A DNA stretch of 64,000 nt from Pezicula radicicola (Eukaryota > Ascomycota > Leotiomycetes > Helotiales > Dermateaceae), in contig PDUO01000036.1 in the NCBI GenBank assembly GCA_003008705.1, positions 195,968 through 259,967 on the forward strand. The letters run 5' to 3'. The notes under the pieces were generated by a model that was not told where the DNA came from, did not search any database, and saw nothing but the letters and a program-made list of their open reading frames with translations. The translations under genes were made by a program, and so were the position numbers. Positions 10,954-22,039 of the stretch are shown here, one piece after another. Position 1 is the first letter of the stretch, and each line of letters starts with the position of its first letter.

Positions 10954-11892
10954 GTCAGTCGTATTATGAGGTTGGGTTTGTTCGGTTGATGTAAATAGAC
11001 GCGCAACTAAAACCTTCGATTATGTGGTGGTTTCCGGGGTCGCAGTAAGAGGTAGGGAGTTTACTTCAACTAGAAGGAGGATACTAGCACGACGACAGCG
11101 AGGTAAGCTAAGGAAGAGATTACGCAACTTGTCCTTTTGTCATCAAATAGGATTGAAGGTAATAGTAGTTGATTGACTCTGAGTGGCGCGCAATGTAGGT
11201 CTGGTTGTGTCTGACGGTAAACAATGTGTAGAAGTCATAAAGTTGGGCGACCTTGACGAAATGCGACAAGGTCACATGACATAAGCGAATCGACACCAAA
11301 AATTCACCTCAGCGCTCCCACGTGGTAGGCTCTATATGTATCTGCGGCTACAGAGCAAAACTCTCAGAGTTGTACATTTACTGGTGTTTGCGTATCAAAT
11401 ATTATCTACATTACCACTGATGGTGGGCTTAAGGCCTGAGTCAAAATTATTAAGCAAAGAGATATCTTACATTGCAGGTCCCGGCCGCATTAACGGTAGC
11501 AACTTTTTTGGAGCCTCATAATTGTCATACGGGCATTGATCTGAGGTTTATAATAACGTCCATGCGAATCCATCAAAGTGTCTTCTTCGGGCGCTTTTAG
11601 CTAACTCTGGTATGGGATTGAAGCTGAGTCAACTTCCTCAACGGGCCTCAAGGTTTAAAGAAGGATCACTAGTATATTATTCACGTAAGCATCGAGGAAT
11701 CAAAAGAATGAGGAAAGATATCATTGCTTACCATTACAGCGACCACAAGTAGCAACATACCATAGTGGGCCACCACCTCTAACTACCTCTATTCCAGGAC
11801 CTTCCTAGAACTCAGTCTGTTTCTTTTTTTCTTCTTTTTTTTGCTGCTTTTATCTTTTTGGAAGGGGAGCTGGGGGAATTGTCGTCAGTTTT
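10954..11892. other. Intergenic stretch
   Basis: No supported gene. A T-rich tract lies at about 11,815-11,860, just past the 3' end of the RING gene at 11893. Confidence 0.4.
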
Positions 11893-12555
11893 CTAGTTAG
11901 CATCCCGGCGATCGATGAGGATTTTGCGGCACACTGGACATCTACCACAACCTTCAAGATGAAGCCCCTGGTCCAGCCAGAGTGCGAGGCATCGCCGCCC
12001 GACTTCGTGACCAGGAGGGCCGCAAGGAGTGATGACGGGTTGGTCATTGTCGTTGTACCCTGTGGCCGGTTCTTCGAGCTCTAGACAGATAATGCATCGC
12101 TCTTGTACTGGAGAAGTCACCGCGGTGCAACCTGCCTCTTCTGGTAGCGTCGGAATTCTCTCTTCTCGCTCCGTCTCTTCCTGGTCCGCAAAGCGTGCGT
12201 ATGCGGCATTGATTAGGGCTGTTGATTCCTGGAGTCGCAGTCCTCGGATTATTGTTGATTCTGGAACTACCACTTGCTGAAGGTCTAGTTCGTGAGAAAT
12301 TGAAGGGGCGTCGTCACGGTTGATGATGTCTGTGGCTTCCTGCCAAGTGATATTATCTCGGCTGACGAGCATGCATCGGGTGCAATCGGGGTGATATGAT
12401 CGAAAGAGAATGGTGCCGTTCATGGAAGGACATGCTTCACGGTGGTCTTGGGGTCTGTCTCCTGGGCAGTTTGCACCATGTATGACTTCGATGATCTCGC
12501 TATGCCCACACTCGTAGTAGGTTGCCACGACGAGACTGCCTCCTGGATTGTCCAT
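11893..12555 (-). CDS. RING-type zinc-finger protein with C-terminal RING variant
   Basis: A single exon of 220 residues. The N-terminal half has scattered Cys/His (ATYYECGHSEIIEVIHG, YHPDCTRCMLVSRD), so a second metal site is possible. The C-terminus has the RING: CIICLELEE, then ITPCGPPGHEVGRRCLALWL, then CPVCRKILID. Between His and the next Cys there is Gly where a canonical RING has Cys, and three residues are inserted before His. Many RING proteins are E3 ubiquitin ligases that recruit an E2. The role here is inferred from the family only. It stands between the RGP family and the main RING array and differs from both in having a folded-looking N-terminal half. Confidence 0.75.
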   Translation of the reverse strand: MDNPGGSLVVATYYECGHSEIIEVIHGANCPGDRPQDHREACPSMNGTILFRSYHPDCTRCMLVSRDNITWQEATDIINRDDAPSISHELDLQQVVVPESTIIRGLRLQESTALINAAYARFADQEETEREERIPTLPEEAGCTAVTSPVQERCIICLELEEPATGYNDNDQPVITPCGPPGHEVGRRCLALWLDQGLHLEGCGRCPVCRKILIDRRDAN

Positions 12556-13984
12556 TTTGAATGTTGAGTTTCTTGTCTTCGGTTTTGCTATGAGGTCAAT
12601 TTCGTATTTGAGTTAATGTAATGAGATGTTTGATGATAGTAGAAAAATTTAGATTGACCCTGCCGTAACCTAGGATACTTATACATGATGAATCGTTGTT
12701 GTCCAATAATTGTTATATATTGTTAGGAAATACTGAAGGGAAAAGATAATAACATTGGGTACTTGAACAGTGGATAGACCTATTGTGAAGATCAAGGAAC
12801 GGAACCAACAAAGCCAAGTTTTGAGTTCCAATAGAATGAAATCTTACAAATCCCCTTGAAGATTACGTTGTTTCATTTGCATTGTATTATCTAGCTGTGA
12901 CATTTCTTTTGCTGAAATTGAAAGGTACTCCTTCAAAGGGAACTGGAATTTCTAGAAAGCATATTGTAATAATGACAAAGATATTGGAGTAGCGATGCAA
13001 TCATCTGCCTTGTAAAAAATATATTTCTTTGTTCTATTCTTTGTCCTCACGACTGTTATTAATTTAATCATTGTTAGACTAGACAATACACTTGTTCCTC
13101 ACTGTCCACCGAAAGAAATGTTTTGGTTAAACAGATGCCTCTTTTTCAAAGGGGCTGAGGGTGACATGAACTTCCAGACCGACGAGGAGAAGCGCGTTCA
13201 AGAAGAAAAGCGACAACTCGAAGAAGGACTTAATTTGATGGGTGGCATACCATATAGGAAACTGTAAAGACTGTGGCGTGTTTTGCAGTGTTTTATTTTT
13301 GTTGTTGAGAAATTTTGTGGGAGGAAGAAGGAGATGATAAAGGCGTTTCCACGTAGGAAAGGGGGGAGAGTCACCAACTCGGCAAATTATCCCCGAGTTG
13401 TCCCAGCTGAAGACCTTCCGCGAAATATTTGGTAACAAGAGCAGTACTATTTGGTATAGTTACTCTAAAATTGGCTATTTCAACCCCCCGTACTATCTTT
13501 GCATCCCGTTTCAATTGTCATCGCATTTGAAATCAAAGCAATGAGGTAGAAAGAAGGACAATCATAGGCAAGATTCCGTTTATAAGGAAGCGTTAGGCTT
13601 TCGGGACGAACTTAAGTTTTTGCTAATTTCGTGATACCAATCAATACATCGAGGAATCTCAAATCCAGCTTCCATCGATCGCATCTAGGCCCGTGGAAGT
13701 TAAGCTGTTACCACCATGCGTAAACAACAAAAGGTAAGTCTGCTCCACAAGTGCGAAAGAGTCTCTTACATCACTTAGTTCTGAGTGCTTGCTTCAAGGT
13801 TGGAACCTTGCACCATTTCAGACTCTGATTTGACATGATACGCTTCCTGTGAAGCATCATATAGTCCAGTCTGTGTTGGAGAAGACTAAAAGATAACATT
13901 ATTAGCATCCTTAACCCCATTTTTTCATCGGACAGTCAGGAATTTGCCTTACCTTTTTATGTGCGACGGACGGCACCATATACC
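12556..13984. other. Intergenic stretch with one possible small ORF
   Basis: About 1.4 kb, AT-rich between 12,600 and 13,080. The only coding-like item is the small plus-strand frame at 13118-13267, listed separately. Confidence 0.4.
13118..13267 (+). CDS. Possible small protein, 49 residues
   Basis: An ATG at 13118 opens 50 codons ending at 13267. The middle, TDEEKRVQEEKRQLEEG, is a strongly amphipathic charged helix, unlike the chance frames around it. It could also be the last exon of a decayed plus-strand gene. Not recognised. Confidence 0.25.
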   Translation: MFWLNRCLFFKGAEGDMNFQTDEEKRVQEEKRQLEEGLNLMGGIPYRKL

Positions 13985-14575
13985 TCAAACGTTGCCCAAT
14001 CTGCTGGTACGGATGGCCCAAGAAGGCCATTGACAAAGCAATACTGATATCGGCCAGTCTCTGCCTACTGTTGTGATAACCATGCTCATGTTGTCAACAT
14101 AGACCCATTTGCGGCAAAGAGGGCAAGTAATATGCTCTACGAGCCAAGCATGGACACACTCGAAATGGTGTGCACATCATCACATTATAAGAGAACACGA
14201 CTTTAGGGCTGAGAAGGCAAGGAAATCATTCATCATGATAAAGTCTGAAAGTCCTACTACATAGAGCAAGTTGTTCCCAATCGTCAACCACTGTGTCCAT
14301 TTGACTGTTGAATGTTGACTAATTTGCCATAGTCGACTGCCACTCAACGTATTAGCTTTTGGCCTCCGTGGAAAAACAAGTCCTAGGTATCTTACCATCA
14401 ATTGAGATAGCTTCGTGTGCTCTTGGGCCTTCATCGACACGTTGTATTCTACTTCCATGTCAATCTTCTCCCGTACGGGCTTTCCAAATGATAACTTACC
14501 CATATGAATCCACCAGAAACCAAAGAGCTCGCTAATTCCGCGAAATGCAGGACGGTCCCACACCTCTCGTCTTAG
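13985..14575 (-). pseudogene. Remnant of a larger RING-type gene
   Basis: One minus-strand frame (to 14180) reads REVWDRPAFRGISELFGFWW and MEVEYNVSMKAQEHTKLSQL, which looks like the body of a conserved fungal protein. Just past its stop another frame gives CAHHFECVHAWLVEHITC followed by PLCRK, the second half of a RING-type finger, ending at 13985. The first half of the finger is missing, so a deletion or decayed splice sites are likely. The upstream edge overlaps, in another frame, the 3' end of the RING gene at 14532-14894. The two coding pieces seem to have been joined there. The assignment is by eye and the exon structure is unresolved. Confidence 0.4.
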
Positions 14576-14894
14576 ATTTTCCCCCACCAGTCTTCTTGCC
14601 AACATGGCCACTTGCTGCCAGTGCCATAGTGGCCTGAGGAATTGGACTTTGGCAAAGTGGACAAGTCGGACCGTAGAACACCCAGTCTCGAAGGCACTCC
14701 CTACAGAAAACGTGATTGCAATCCGCCTGAACTTGGTTCTCCAAGGGCAGAACGCATATTGGGCATAGGTTTGGCGCAGTAGCTTGGACTGTGGCCGTTG
14801 CTGATGTAGCTCCGAAGGTATTGGCTCCGACTGACGAAAATGGGGCAGAGACTCCCGTTGGAGTCGCTGGGCTTGTGGGCTGTTGCTTTGACAT
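14532..14894 (-). CDS. Small RING-finger protein, RDW sub-family
   Basis: The start is set at 14894 (MSKQQPTSPATPTG) because the paralogue at 16225 starts MSKNQPTSYPTPTP. The product is 120 residues. A Ser/Thr/Ala-rich lead with SATATVQATAPNL precedes a canonical C3HC4 RING: CPICVLPLEN, ADCNHVFCRECLRDWVF, CPLC. A basic Gly/Lys tail (GGGKSKTRG) follows. A RING plus disordered ends suggests an E3 ligase, but substrates are unknown. The tail runs into unrelated sequence after KTRG and overlaps the remnant at 13985-14575 in another frame, so the natural 3' end may have been lost. Confidence 0.7.
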   Translation of the reverse strand: MSKQQPTSPATPTGVSAPFSSVGANTFGATSATATVQATAPNLCPICVLPLENQVQADCNHVFCRECLRDWVFYGPTCPLCQSPIPQATMALAASGHVGKKTGGGKSKTRGVGPSCISRN

Positions 14895-15718
14895 AGCGAT
14901 AGACGTGTTTGTGGTTTGCTCTGAAGGACACCGAGGAAGAGTTAGCAAAATGTTAGAATAAGCTTCATATGAGCAGAATTAGGAGAGGGGATGTTGGCAG
15001 CTTGCGGGTTCTGATGCGGTTTGAGATGAGTGAGATAGAAAGAGATAGATTTCTTGTTATAGGAAAGCTGATTCTTCATCATACCCGAGAGGTTCCTTTT
15101 AGGTCGCCTTTAGGCCGCTTTCCAGGCCTACTTGCGCTTTTCTCAAATTTTGTATCCGTTTAATGGATGATGTTGTTGGGATGAGGAAGGTTTAGGTGGT
15201 ACATAGATTTCAAGACCGCGCTAGTCCCCCGATTGCGGTACTGAGTTGACGAATTAGGAAGACGAATATCTCTATTGGGCGAATATTTTCCACGTACAAT
15301 GGTATCAGAATTAAGGTCATAGAATGTGTCTAAGAGTCTTAGGGTATATATAAAATCACAGTTAATGCTAGATTCAAAGCAAGAACCTCGACGTTGGATT
15401 TTATCCAAAGGAAGATAACAAAATGCTTTCAATTATCTTATAGCGAGCTCTCTATTGTTGCTGAGGAAACATCAAAATTTAGCCCTGCGTAAACCAGGAC
15501 ATTGTGTAGTGAAACTGGAGGCGCTAATTGAATCTCATCCAGCGTCGAATAATCAATTGATATATCCTAATTCTATAACAGTGTAGCATTAGAATCCAGC
15601 ACTGACCCGCTGCTGGTAGTGTCAACAGTGAGGTGATGAGCACTAGCTGTATCGGTAAATACGTCTCCAGTGATCAGTTTGCATTCAGTTAAGTCAAACA
15701 GCGCTTGGTTCTGCCCTT

Positions 15719-15781
15719 TCAGTCCCGAGTTTCCTCGCATGAGTTCGAACCGCTGGCTTGGACGGTAGCCGCACTTGACAT
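15719..15781 (-). pseudogene. Possible N-terminal relic of an RDW-type RING gene
   Basis: An ATG at 15781 reads MSSAATVQASGSNSCEETRD and then a stop. The MSxxATVQ start resembles the leads of the neighbours (MSDTATVQPAP at 20.6 kb, SATATVQATAP at 14.8 kb). No RING follows in any frame that I could trace. Weak call. Confidence 0.25.
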
Positions 15782-16224
15782 AGCAGTGACCGAAATATTA
15801 TGTGGCTAATTGTATAAGACTTCTGAGGAGTAGGCAAACTAGAAGCTACAGCAAGAGGAATTCTTTTTCCTTGGGAAAGATACCTTTGTTTGGGTATTTT
15901 GAGTGAAAAATGTCTTGATATTATCTATCTTTTGGGAGAAGCGAAGGTAAAGGACAGTATTTGAAAACCCTTTTTATCCAACGTGTTTCTACCCATTGAT
16001 AGTGTGCAGTCCTCCTCAGACTTTTAGTTTATCCTGTCCATGCATAGTCGCTATGTATTGGTCTGCCGTTCATTAAGATAAATGGAGCGCTTGGAAGAAC
16101 ATTTCGGTGCCCAGGATTTTGTTGGTATACTTTACTGCGCTGATATCAGCTGTTGTCATAGGCAGTATCTTTCAAAGCAAGCAGACTTACTTGTACCCCA
16201 TCCTTGATCCTGATATCCGTTCTA

Positions 16225-16587
16225 CTAATTGAGCGAAACTGGACTCAGCCCTTTTGATTTCTTCTTTGATTTGATTTGCAGAGCCGTGTTGTTATTAAAG
16301 GATATCCCTGTCACTGCAATGCCAGGATTTGCAATAGCTATTGCAGCGCAACAAATTGGACAAGTCTGACCATAATGTAACCAGTCCCTGAGACAATCGC
16401 CGCAGAAGACATGGCTACACTGAGTCTCAATGGGGTGCTCAAAAGCATGAGTGCAGATTGGGCATAGATCTGGCGAAGTAGCTGTTACCGTTGCACTGGC
16501 TGACGTTGCCGTGAAGGATGTAATAGCCGGCGAAGTCGACCAGTCTGGGGTGGGCGTGGGATATGAGGTTGGCTGGTTCTTCGACAT
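16225..16587 (-). CDS. Small RING-finger protein, RDW sub-family
   Basis: A single exon of 120 residues starting MSKNQPTSYPTPTPDW. The lead contains SASATVTATSPDL. The RING is canonical C3HC4: CPICTHAFEHPIE, QCSHVFCGDCLRDWLHYGQ, CPIC. A short hydrophobic/basic tail (LQIKSKKKSKG) follows and may serve as a localisation signal (inference). This is the best-preserved member of the sub-family and the closest relative of the pseudogene at 17850-18216. Probable E3 ubiquitin ligase by domain. Confidence 0.8.
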   Translation of the reverse strand: MSKNQPTSYPTPTPDWSTSPAITSFTATSASATVTATSPDLCPICTHAFEHPIETQCSHVFCGDCLRDWLHYGQTCPICCAAIAIANPGIAVTGISFNNNTALQIKSKKKSKGLSPVSLN

Positions 16588-17849
16588 GATACAAGCGCGT
16601 ATCTGCTACATAGAAGCGTCAGAAGGATGTAAGATTAAGCTATCTTCCAGTGTGATGCCAAAACTGTGAAAAAAATGCTTTGCAGGGAAAGCTTCTTGTT
16701 ATTGGATGCTGGAGTGGCAAAACATTAAGATGGATAGTTTTTAATACCTGGTGCTGCGCTTTTGAGGTTTTCTCAAGAGTATGTGTTCTTTTAGTCAGTT
16801 GTAAATGTGTTCGACTGTGGTATTGTTGCAGTGAAAAGGGCAAGAAAGCTAACTCTCAACGTGCTAAGTCTTGGATGACCAATTACAACCATTTGTTTGC
16901 ATGGTAGGGTGAATTTAGGACACAAAGAGAATATGTAAATCCATGCATGCCGCTGCGTCATTAGTCATATTCCAGGTAGCGTGCAAGGCCTCGAAGAACA
17001 GCAGGGGTAAATAGAATGAGCCTGGAGGTAACACTCACCACTTCGTGTATATGTCGATGTGCTATGAAATATCGCGAATATATATAATTCAGCTACTCCT
17101 ATGCCTCCGTGGGGCATTGCTATTGGCCAGGAGTAATTCAGCAAACACTTCCAAGAACAAGAAGCTTCCTCTTTCTGGCCATCCGGAGCTTCATGTTACT
17201 GAATTAGCTGCTCCACCTAGTCCTTGTACTACTGCGGCTTTGGTCGTAATACTAACAGCTATTTGAAAAGAAAACAGCAGCTTGAGGCCATTATTTATCG
17301 ATACCGGCGTGAGTTGCAGTGGTTTCTATAGCCTTGCACTCACATGTCCGCTTGCGCTTCACTGATGGGACAACATACTGTACCCGAAACCGGATCTGAG
17401 ATACCTTGAGGATGTGTTATCATTATGAATGAATGAAGCATGATAGGTGGGCATATTCGAAACTATAGCCAGAGGCAGATTCCGGAGCAGGGACACCATA
17501 CCCTGGTTGTTTTAAATAAGACAAATTTTACGGCTACAAGATGTAGAAAGTACAGCGTAGAATTTACTAGGGAGTATCCAACCCGTCGTGTTTTTGCAGT
17601 GTCCTAGTTGTGATCTCTAAGACTATAGTCCTCTCTATAACATATGATTGTATTGTCTCCATCTATAAGAGCACTCTGTGCCCTATCAAGATATATGAGG
17701 CTCTTCGCAGTAAGTCTGAGTCATAAGCTTTCCGTTTTAGTACTTTACCACATTTTGATATCAGCTATATGAATATATTCATTGTTCAAAGGTAGACTTA
17801 CCCATACTGGCCTAGTCAACCGTCATGTACCCTCACCCTAATCTCACAA
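16588..17849. other. Intergenic stretch
   Basis: About 1.26 kb without a supported gene, between an intact RING gene and its decayed copy. Short frames on the plus strand (16640-17266) look accidental. Confidence 0.4.
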
Positions 17850-18216
17850 AACGGCCATCGTCACTTTACCCTTCGCCTTCGACTTTGCATACGCCATGTT
17901 GCCAATAAAGCATGTTCTTGTTTACAGCAGTTGCAGGGTTTCCAAGCGCAAATCTATCCTAACAGATTGAGCATGTTTGGCCATAATGGAGCTAGTTCCT
18001 TAAGCAATTGCTACAAAAGACTTGATCCCAATAGGTCTGAATGGGGTTATCGAAGGTGTGCATGCAAATATGGCACAGCATGGTGAGATCGCCTGCACAT
18101 TCGCACTCGCTGACATAGCTGCAAACGTGACTGGCGACAGATTTGATCAGAGAGTTGGGTATGAGGAAGTAACCGCGCTAGGACTTGGGCGAGGAGCTGC
18201 TCTTTGGTTTTGCCAT
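17850..18216 (-). pseudogene. Decayed copy of an RDW-type RING gene
   Basis: From the ATG at 18216 one frame is alignable to the gene at 16225 but holds several stops. It reads LCHICMHTFDNPIQ, then VFCSNCLRN-stop-LHYGQTC, then SIC-stop. The intact gene has CPICTHAFEHPIE, VFCGDCLRDWLHYGQTC and CPIC at these places. Asp became Asn and Trp became a TAG stop in the RDW motif, both G-to-A changes; the third Cys became Tyr and the His became Gln. The direction of change fits RIP, though point mutations of other origin cannot be ruled out. No function expected. Confidence 0.7.
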
Positions 18217-19023
18217 GTCGAGAGATTTGTATCTGCTAAATAAACCTGTTAGAAGGACACAAAACTGCACCATTGTCGATCATACATAGAAATTAGATCT
18301 GGGAGGAAGCTTATTGTTATTGGATGTTGGTATCTAAAGGCAATGAGATCACTTGGAGTTTTGCCTTCAAATTTCCTCGGCGTAATTACGGAGTGGTGTA
18401 AGAGGGAAGAACCTTCTGTATGGTGTTGTTAGGCAAAAGAGCTACGGACCAATATGGGTTAATTTGGTATCACAATGGAATTATATAAATCCATATATAC
18501 CTCTTTTATTAAAAGCAGTATACTTAAGAGTCTTCCCAAGTGGTGTCTTGAAATCCACGACCACCTTATTCAGGAGGAGTAGTTCAAAATCTACGCTACT
18601 CTCCCCTTAAACTCAGTCGGACCAATCAGAACATCTCGGCAAGTGAGTTTTGTCGCTTAAGCCCCTATCAAGCATTGCATGAGAACCAGAAACCCATTCC
18701 CCATAACTTTTTGGTGCCAAATGATGAAAAATATCCAAAAGTCTGATTGTCCACCCACTGAAGGATAACGATAACCTTCTGTGGGCTTTCGCGTAGAGTG
18801 CTCAACCTTGTAGATATCTTTCCAGATCCAATAACTTGATATTATACCACAACCTCACAGCCACTAAAGATCCATATTCAAAGCGCAGTCGCTTCTAGGT
18901 GTACACCAATGGTCGATGTGAAAATACTTGTTATGGTGCGGAGATCTACGCAATGGTCAATATTTCGGACTTGAACACTATCGCAAGGAGAACTTGTGCG
19001 CACCTAGTCATAAACCTCCAGAT
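18217..19023. other. Intergenic stretch
   Basis: No supported gene or repeat. It separates the decayed RING copy from the next intact one. Confidence 0.4.
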
Positions 19024-19395
19024 CTAACGTCTTGAACCACCCCGCCAGTTGTCAGAGGTGATTTTGGACTTGCTCTCATTTCCCTTGTACTTATGGTCCG
19101 TTCCTCTCGTCTTGCCACCACCACGTGCGCCGGTGGCATTATTAGCAGCGCGTGAAAGGTCACTAACACCCAGACTTGTCTTGCAAGCCGGGCATGTGAG
19201 TCCAAATTTCATCCAATCTCGAATGCATTCTCCACAGAAGGTGTGTCCGCAAGGTGTGGTGCAGCCGTCGACAAAGTTTTGCTTGCAAAGAGGGCACTTC
19301 TCGGGATCTGCAAGAAGGGTGACAGTAGCGTTTGCTGACAGTTCCTTGAAGGATTGAGACTCGGAATCAGTTGCGTTGTATGAAGGCTGCGCCAT
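19024..19395 (-). CDS. Small RING-finger protein, RDW sub-family
   Basis: The start is placed at 19395 (MAQPSYNATDSESQ) because the longer frame to 19530 adds a region unlike the paralogues. The product is 123 residues. The lead ends SANATVTLLADPEK. The RING is canonical: CPLCKQNFVDG, TPCGHTFCGECIRDWMKFG, CPAC. A basic Gly/Arg/Lys tail follows (ARGGGKTRG, KYKGNESKSK, NWRGGSRR), longer than in the paralogues. The GGGKTRG part matches the tail of the gene at 14532. Probable E3 ligase by domain. Confidence 0.75.
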   Translation of the reverse strand: MAQPSYNATDSESQSFKELSANATVTLLADPEKCPLCKQNFVDGCTTPCGHTFCGECIRDWMKFGLTCPACKTSLGVSDLSRAANNATGARGGGKTRGTDHKYKGNESKSKITSDNWRGGSRR

Positions 19396-20614
19396 ATTGT
19401 ATTTGAGTTCGGGGAGTCTGAGCAGGAAGTCAGAATCGATAGGAAGACAAATGCGGTTGGAGGTTATGTTGCGATATGGGCGTCGTGGAGTTTGTAAGAT
19501 TCTTAGTCGATAATGTTGAGAAATATACAACGAGCTGTTCGAGGGAAGATTTGGGGGCGAGGGCTCTCACGTGACGGCGAAAATAACAGTGAATCAGCGC
19601 TTTAGATATGGGTGTAAATTGAAAATTAGGATAGTGTCTGAACAATGGAGGATAATTTGGTCTTTTCCAGTAAGAAGTTCCCCTCGCTTTCTAGACTTCT
19701 CTTGAAACGGCTTTGGAGATGTTCTATCGCTTATAGAAGAGCATTAAACCACTTGGACGGAATAGATTTCTACTGTAGAATTCTACAACATCAAAGGCTT
19801 GGTCAACGGATATATTCCACAAAAAAGTTATCTTCGATGGCTATTTTGAGTGGAAGGGGGGNCAGACTTTTTTGGCACGAAACAAAAGTATAGACAAAGA
19901 ATGAAATAAAGGTTCACCCCAGTCTGCCAGGATTCTTTTGTATACCATTACAGTTTCTTTGTGATGTTGAAACACCTTGATACACGACTAACTGGTCGTC
20001 TAGATTTCTTTTAGAGTTCGGTGAAAACACAAAGAGGCTGCTGGTCAACGGTTTATCAAAACTTCATATTGGGAGACGCTATGATAAATTTGGAGAAATG
20101 CAAATTATTTGCAATATTTTCGATACCGCCGTGACAATCCACTCTACTCCCTATACTAGTGTATCATCTCGGGTGAGGTGTTTTAATAGTTGTTTGATTT
20201 TATAGGAGAGGCTTAATGTCATTCTTCTATAAATTTAGTTCACGACGCACTGTAAGAAGACTTTGCACGGATCGAACGTATGTTGGGAATAAATTTATAT
20301 TATGAGTCTCTTTGCAAGTGGCGAGAAAGACTTCTACGAGATGCTGTGAGGCTCTGATTTAGATGAACCCATGACAATCCTCGTAACCATACCGGAAACC
20401 GGAGACCGTAAAGCACTGGCGCATTGCTAAGTGCTGGATATCAACTATTAGTCTCCTCTGTAATTACAGTAGTTAGCATTTAGCCTATGTGCTTTGCTAT
20501 TTGAAAAGAGGTAAGAAGGGACTAGAACACAGGGTAACTTACTGTCATCGATATGAGAATACCCATTTCTCTGCTCAAGCAACCGCTACCTCTCAAGCGG
20601 GTAGCTCGATCGAT
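19396..20614. other. Intergenic stretch with one ambiguous base
   Basis: No supported gene. The base at 19862 is N, so the assembly is uncertain at this point. The plus-strand frame across it shows no domain. Confidence 0.4.
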
Positions 20615-20941
20615 TTAATTTACGCCTTCGCCCCGAGCTTTCATCTTGCATTTGGAATTCTCAACGCTGTTACTTGTTTGTACCTTGACAGGCCGACCAG
20701 GATTGCCATGGGAAACGGGTTCAAGGCAGAGTGCGCAGGTTTGTCCGTATCTCGACCAATCGCGAATACAATCTCCACAGAAAGTGTGCTTGCAAAGAGT
20801 TCGGATTGGCTTGATCAGTTCGCCACGGCATATTGGACAAGTACCGGCGGGGGCTGGTTGAACGGTTGCTGTATCAGACATAGCTGCGAAAGAGCGTGTT
20901 TGAGAAGCATTGTCGTGCGCCATTTTCAGTTGGCTTGTCAT
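20615..20941 (-). CDS. Small RING-finger protein, RDW sub-family
   Basis: The start is taken at 20941 (MTSQLKMAHDNASQ); 20923 and 20881 (MSDTATVQ) are alternatives. About 108 residues. The lead contains SDTATVQPAPAG. The RING is CPICRGELIKPIR, TLCKHTFCGDCIRDWSRYG, with CALC as the last pair, so Pro is replaced by Ala but all zinc ligands are kept. The tail is short and basic (CKMKARGEG). It belongs to the same tandem series as 14.5, 16.2 and 19.0 kb. Confidence 0.75.
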   Translation of the reverse strand: MTSQLKMAHDNASQTRSFAAMSDTATVQPAPAGTCPICRGELIKPIRTLCKHTFCGDCIRDWSRYGQTCALCLEPVSHGNPGRPVKVQTSNSVENSKCKMKARGEGVN

Positions 20942-21509
20942 CTCCACTGCGTGACACCAGTGAATTAGCATATTGCCAAATACGTAGGGGAGGCTGACTG
21001 CACGGTGGATTTCTTTGTGTAAGAGCAATGGATATTCGGAGGTCTAGTAGTTGTTCGAGAACAAAAAAAGGATTTGGTGGTCACAGTAGGCGTTGTTTTC
21101 TTGTGGTGTGTTGTTCAAGGAGGAAATTTCAAGTGTGGGAGTTGGAGGAAGACTTGGAATGCTACAAGGCTAGCTGAAAGCGGTTTAGTAAAATGTGTCT
21201 CGTCGCTTAATAAGCGACAAAATGCCAACAGAATAAATAGTTATTTTTTAACATTGACCTTTTCAGAGTCTAATAATATTGTATATTTATAATGCACACG
21301 ATTTTGATACCGCGTATAGGCCAAAATAGTTAGAGGACTTCCTTCCCCAAAAATAAGGACTTCCAATAAGGTGTTAACAGCCTTAAGCTTTTTTTACGTT
21401 TACCACTTCAAAAATCCTTGAACTTGTTTTTGCTTTCAACAAAGTTAAAATTGTGATACATAGATATTATTCACTCAACTGAATATTTCTAATTTCTAGA
21501 GTCCTATAC
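20942..21509. other. Intergenic stretch
   Basis: No supported gene. A perfect short palindrome, GTCGCTTAATAAGCGAC, lies at about 21,201-21,217; its role is unknown. Confidence 0.35.
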
Positions 21510-21660
21510 CACCGTTGGGCTCTTGGCATATAGGGCAAGTCTTTCCGAATCAATCCAGTCTGCGAAGCAACAAGTGCAGTAGCTTCTGCCACATTCGGTC
21601 GTTATAGCTTGCTCGAATCCTTGCATAGTGTGCATTTTCCAGGCTGTATGTCACCGACAA
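21510..21660 (-). pseudogene. Frameshifted RING relic
   Basis: Three successive frames together give a RING outline: KCTLCKDS, then EQAITTECGRSYCTCCFADW, then GKTCPICQEP. The spacing and the C-x-x-C, Cys-Gly, Cys-x-x-Cys and CPIC pairs fit the RING array nearby, but the usual His is Arg and two frame changes interrupt it. No start codon or lead is identifiable. A degraded array member. Confidence 0.5.
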
Positions 21661-22039
21661 TGGCTCGAGATGACATATCAGCAAAGGCAATGAGCTGGGT
21701 GTATGTTGGTCTTGTATGGTGAAACAGGCTTTGGTGTTGATGGGGTTATTTTTGTAATGATGGAGCAATATAGCTCATGGATCTGTGCTAATTCTTTTGT
21801 CTCGCTGTACTTGCAACAGCAATTTCGTTATTGACACTCAACCAATTTAGGGATAAGTTCATGGACGTATCTGTTGAACGGTTTCAAGAGTGGAGTTATG
21901 AGAGGACCCTTGTGAAGGATTATCGCTGTTAATAGAACGCATCCTTGTGATTTAAGGAGTTGAGCTTCTGTTTTGGCTTCAAGGAACTAAATTGTTCTTC
22001 TTGATAGCGAAATAAATATCGACGCTTGCTAGGAAAGGT

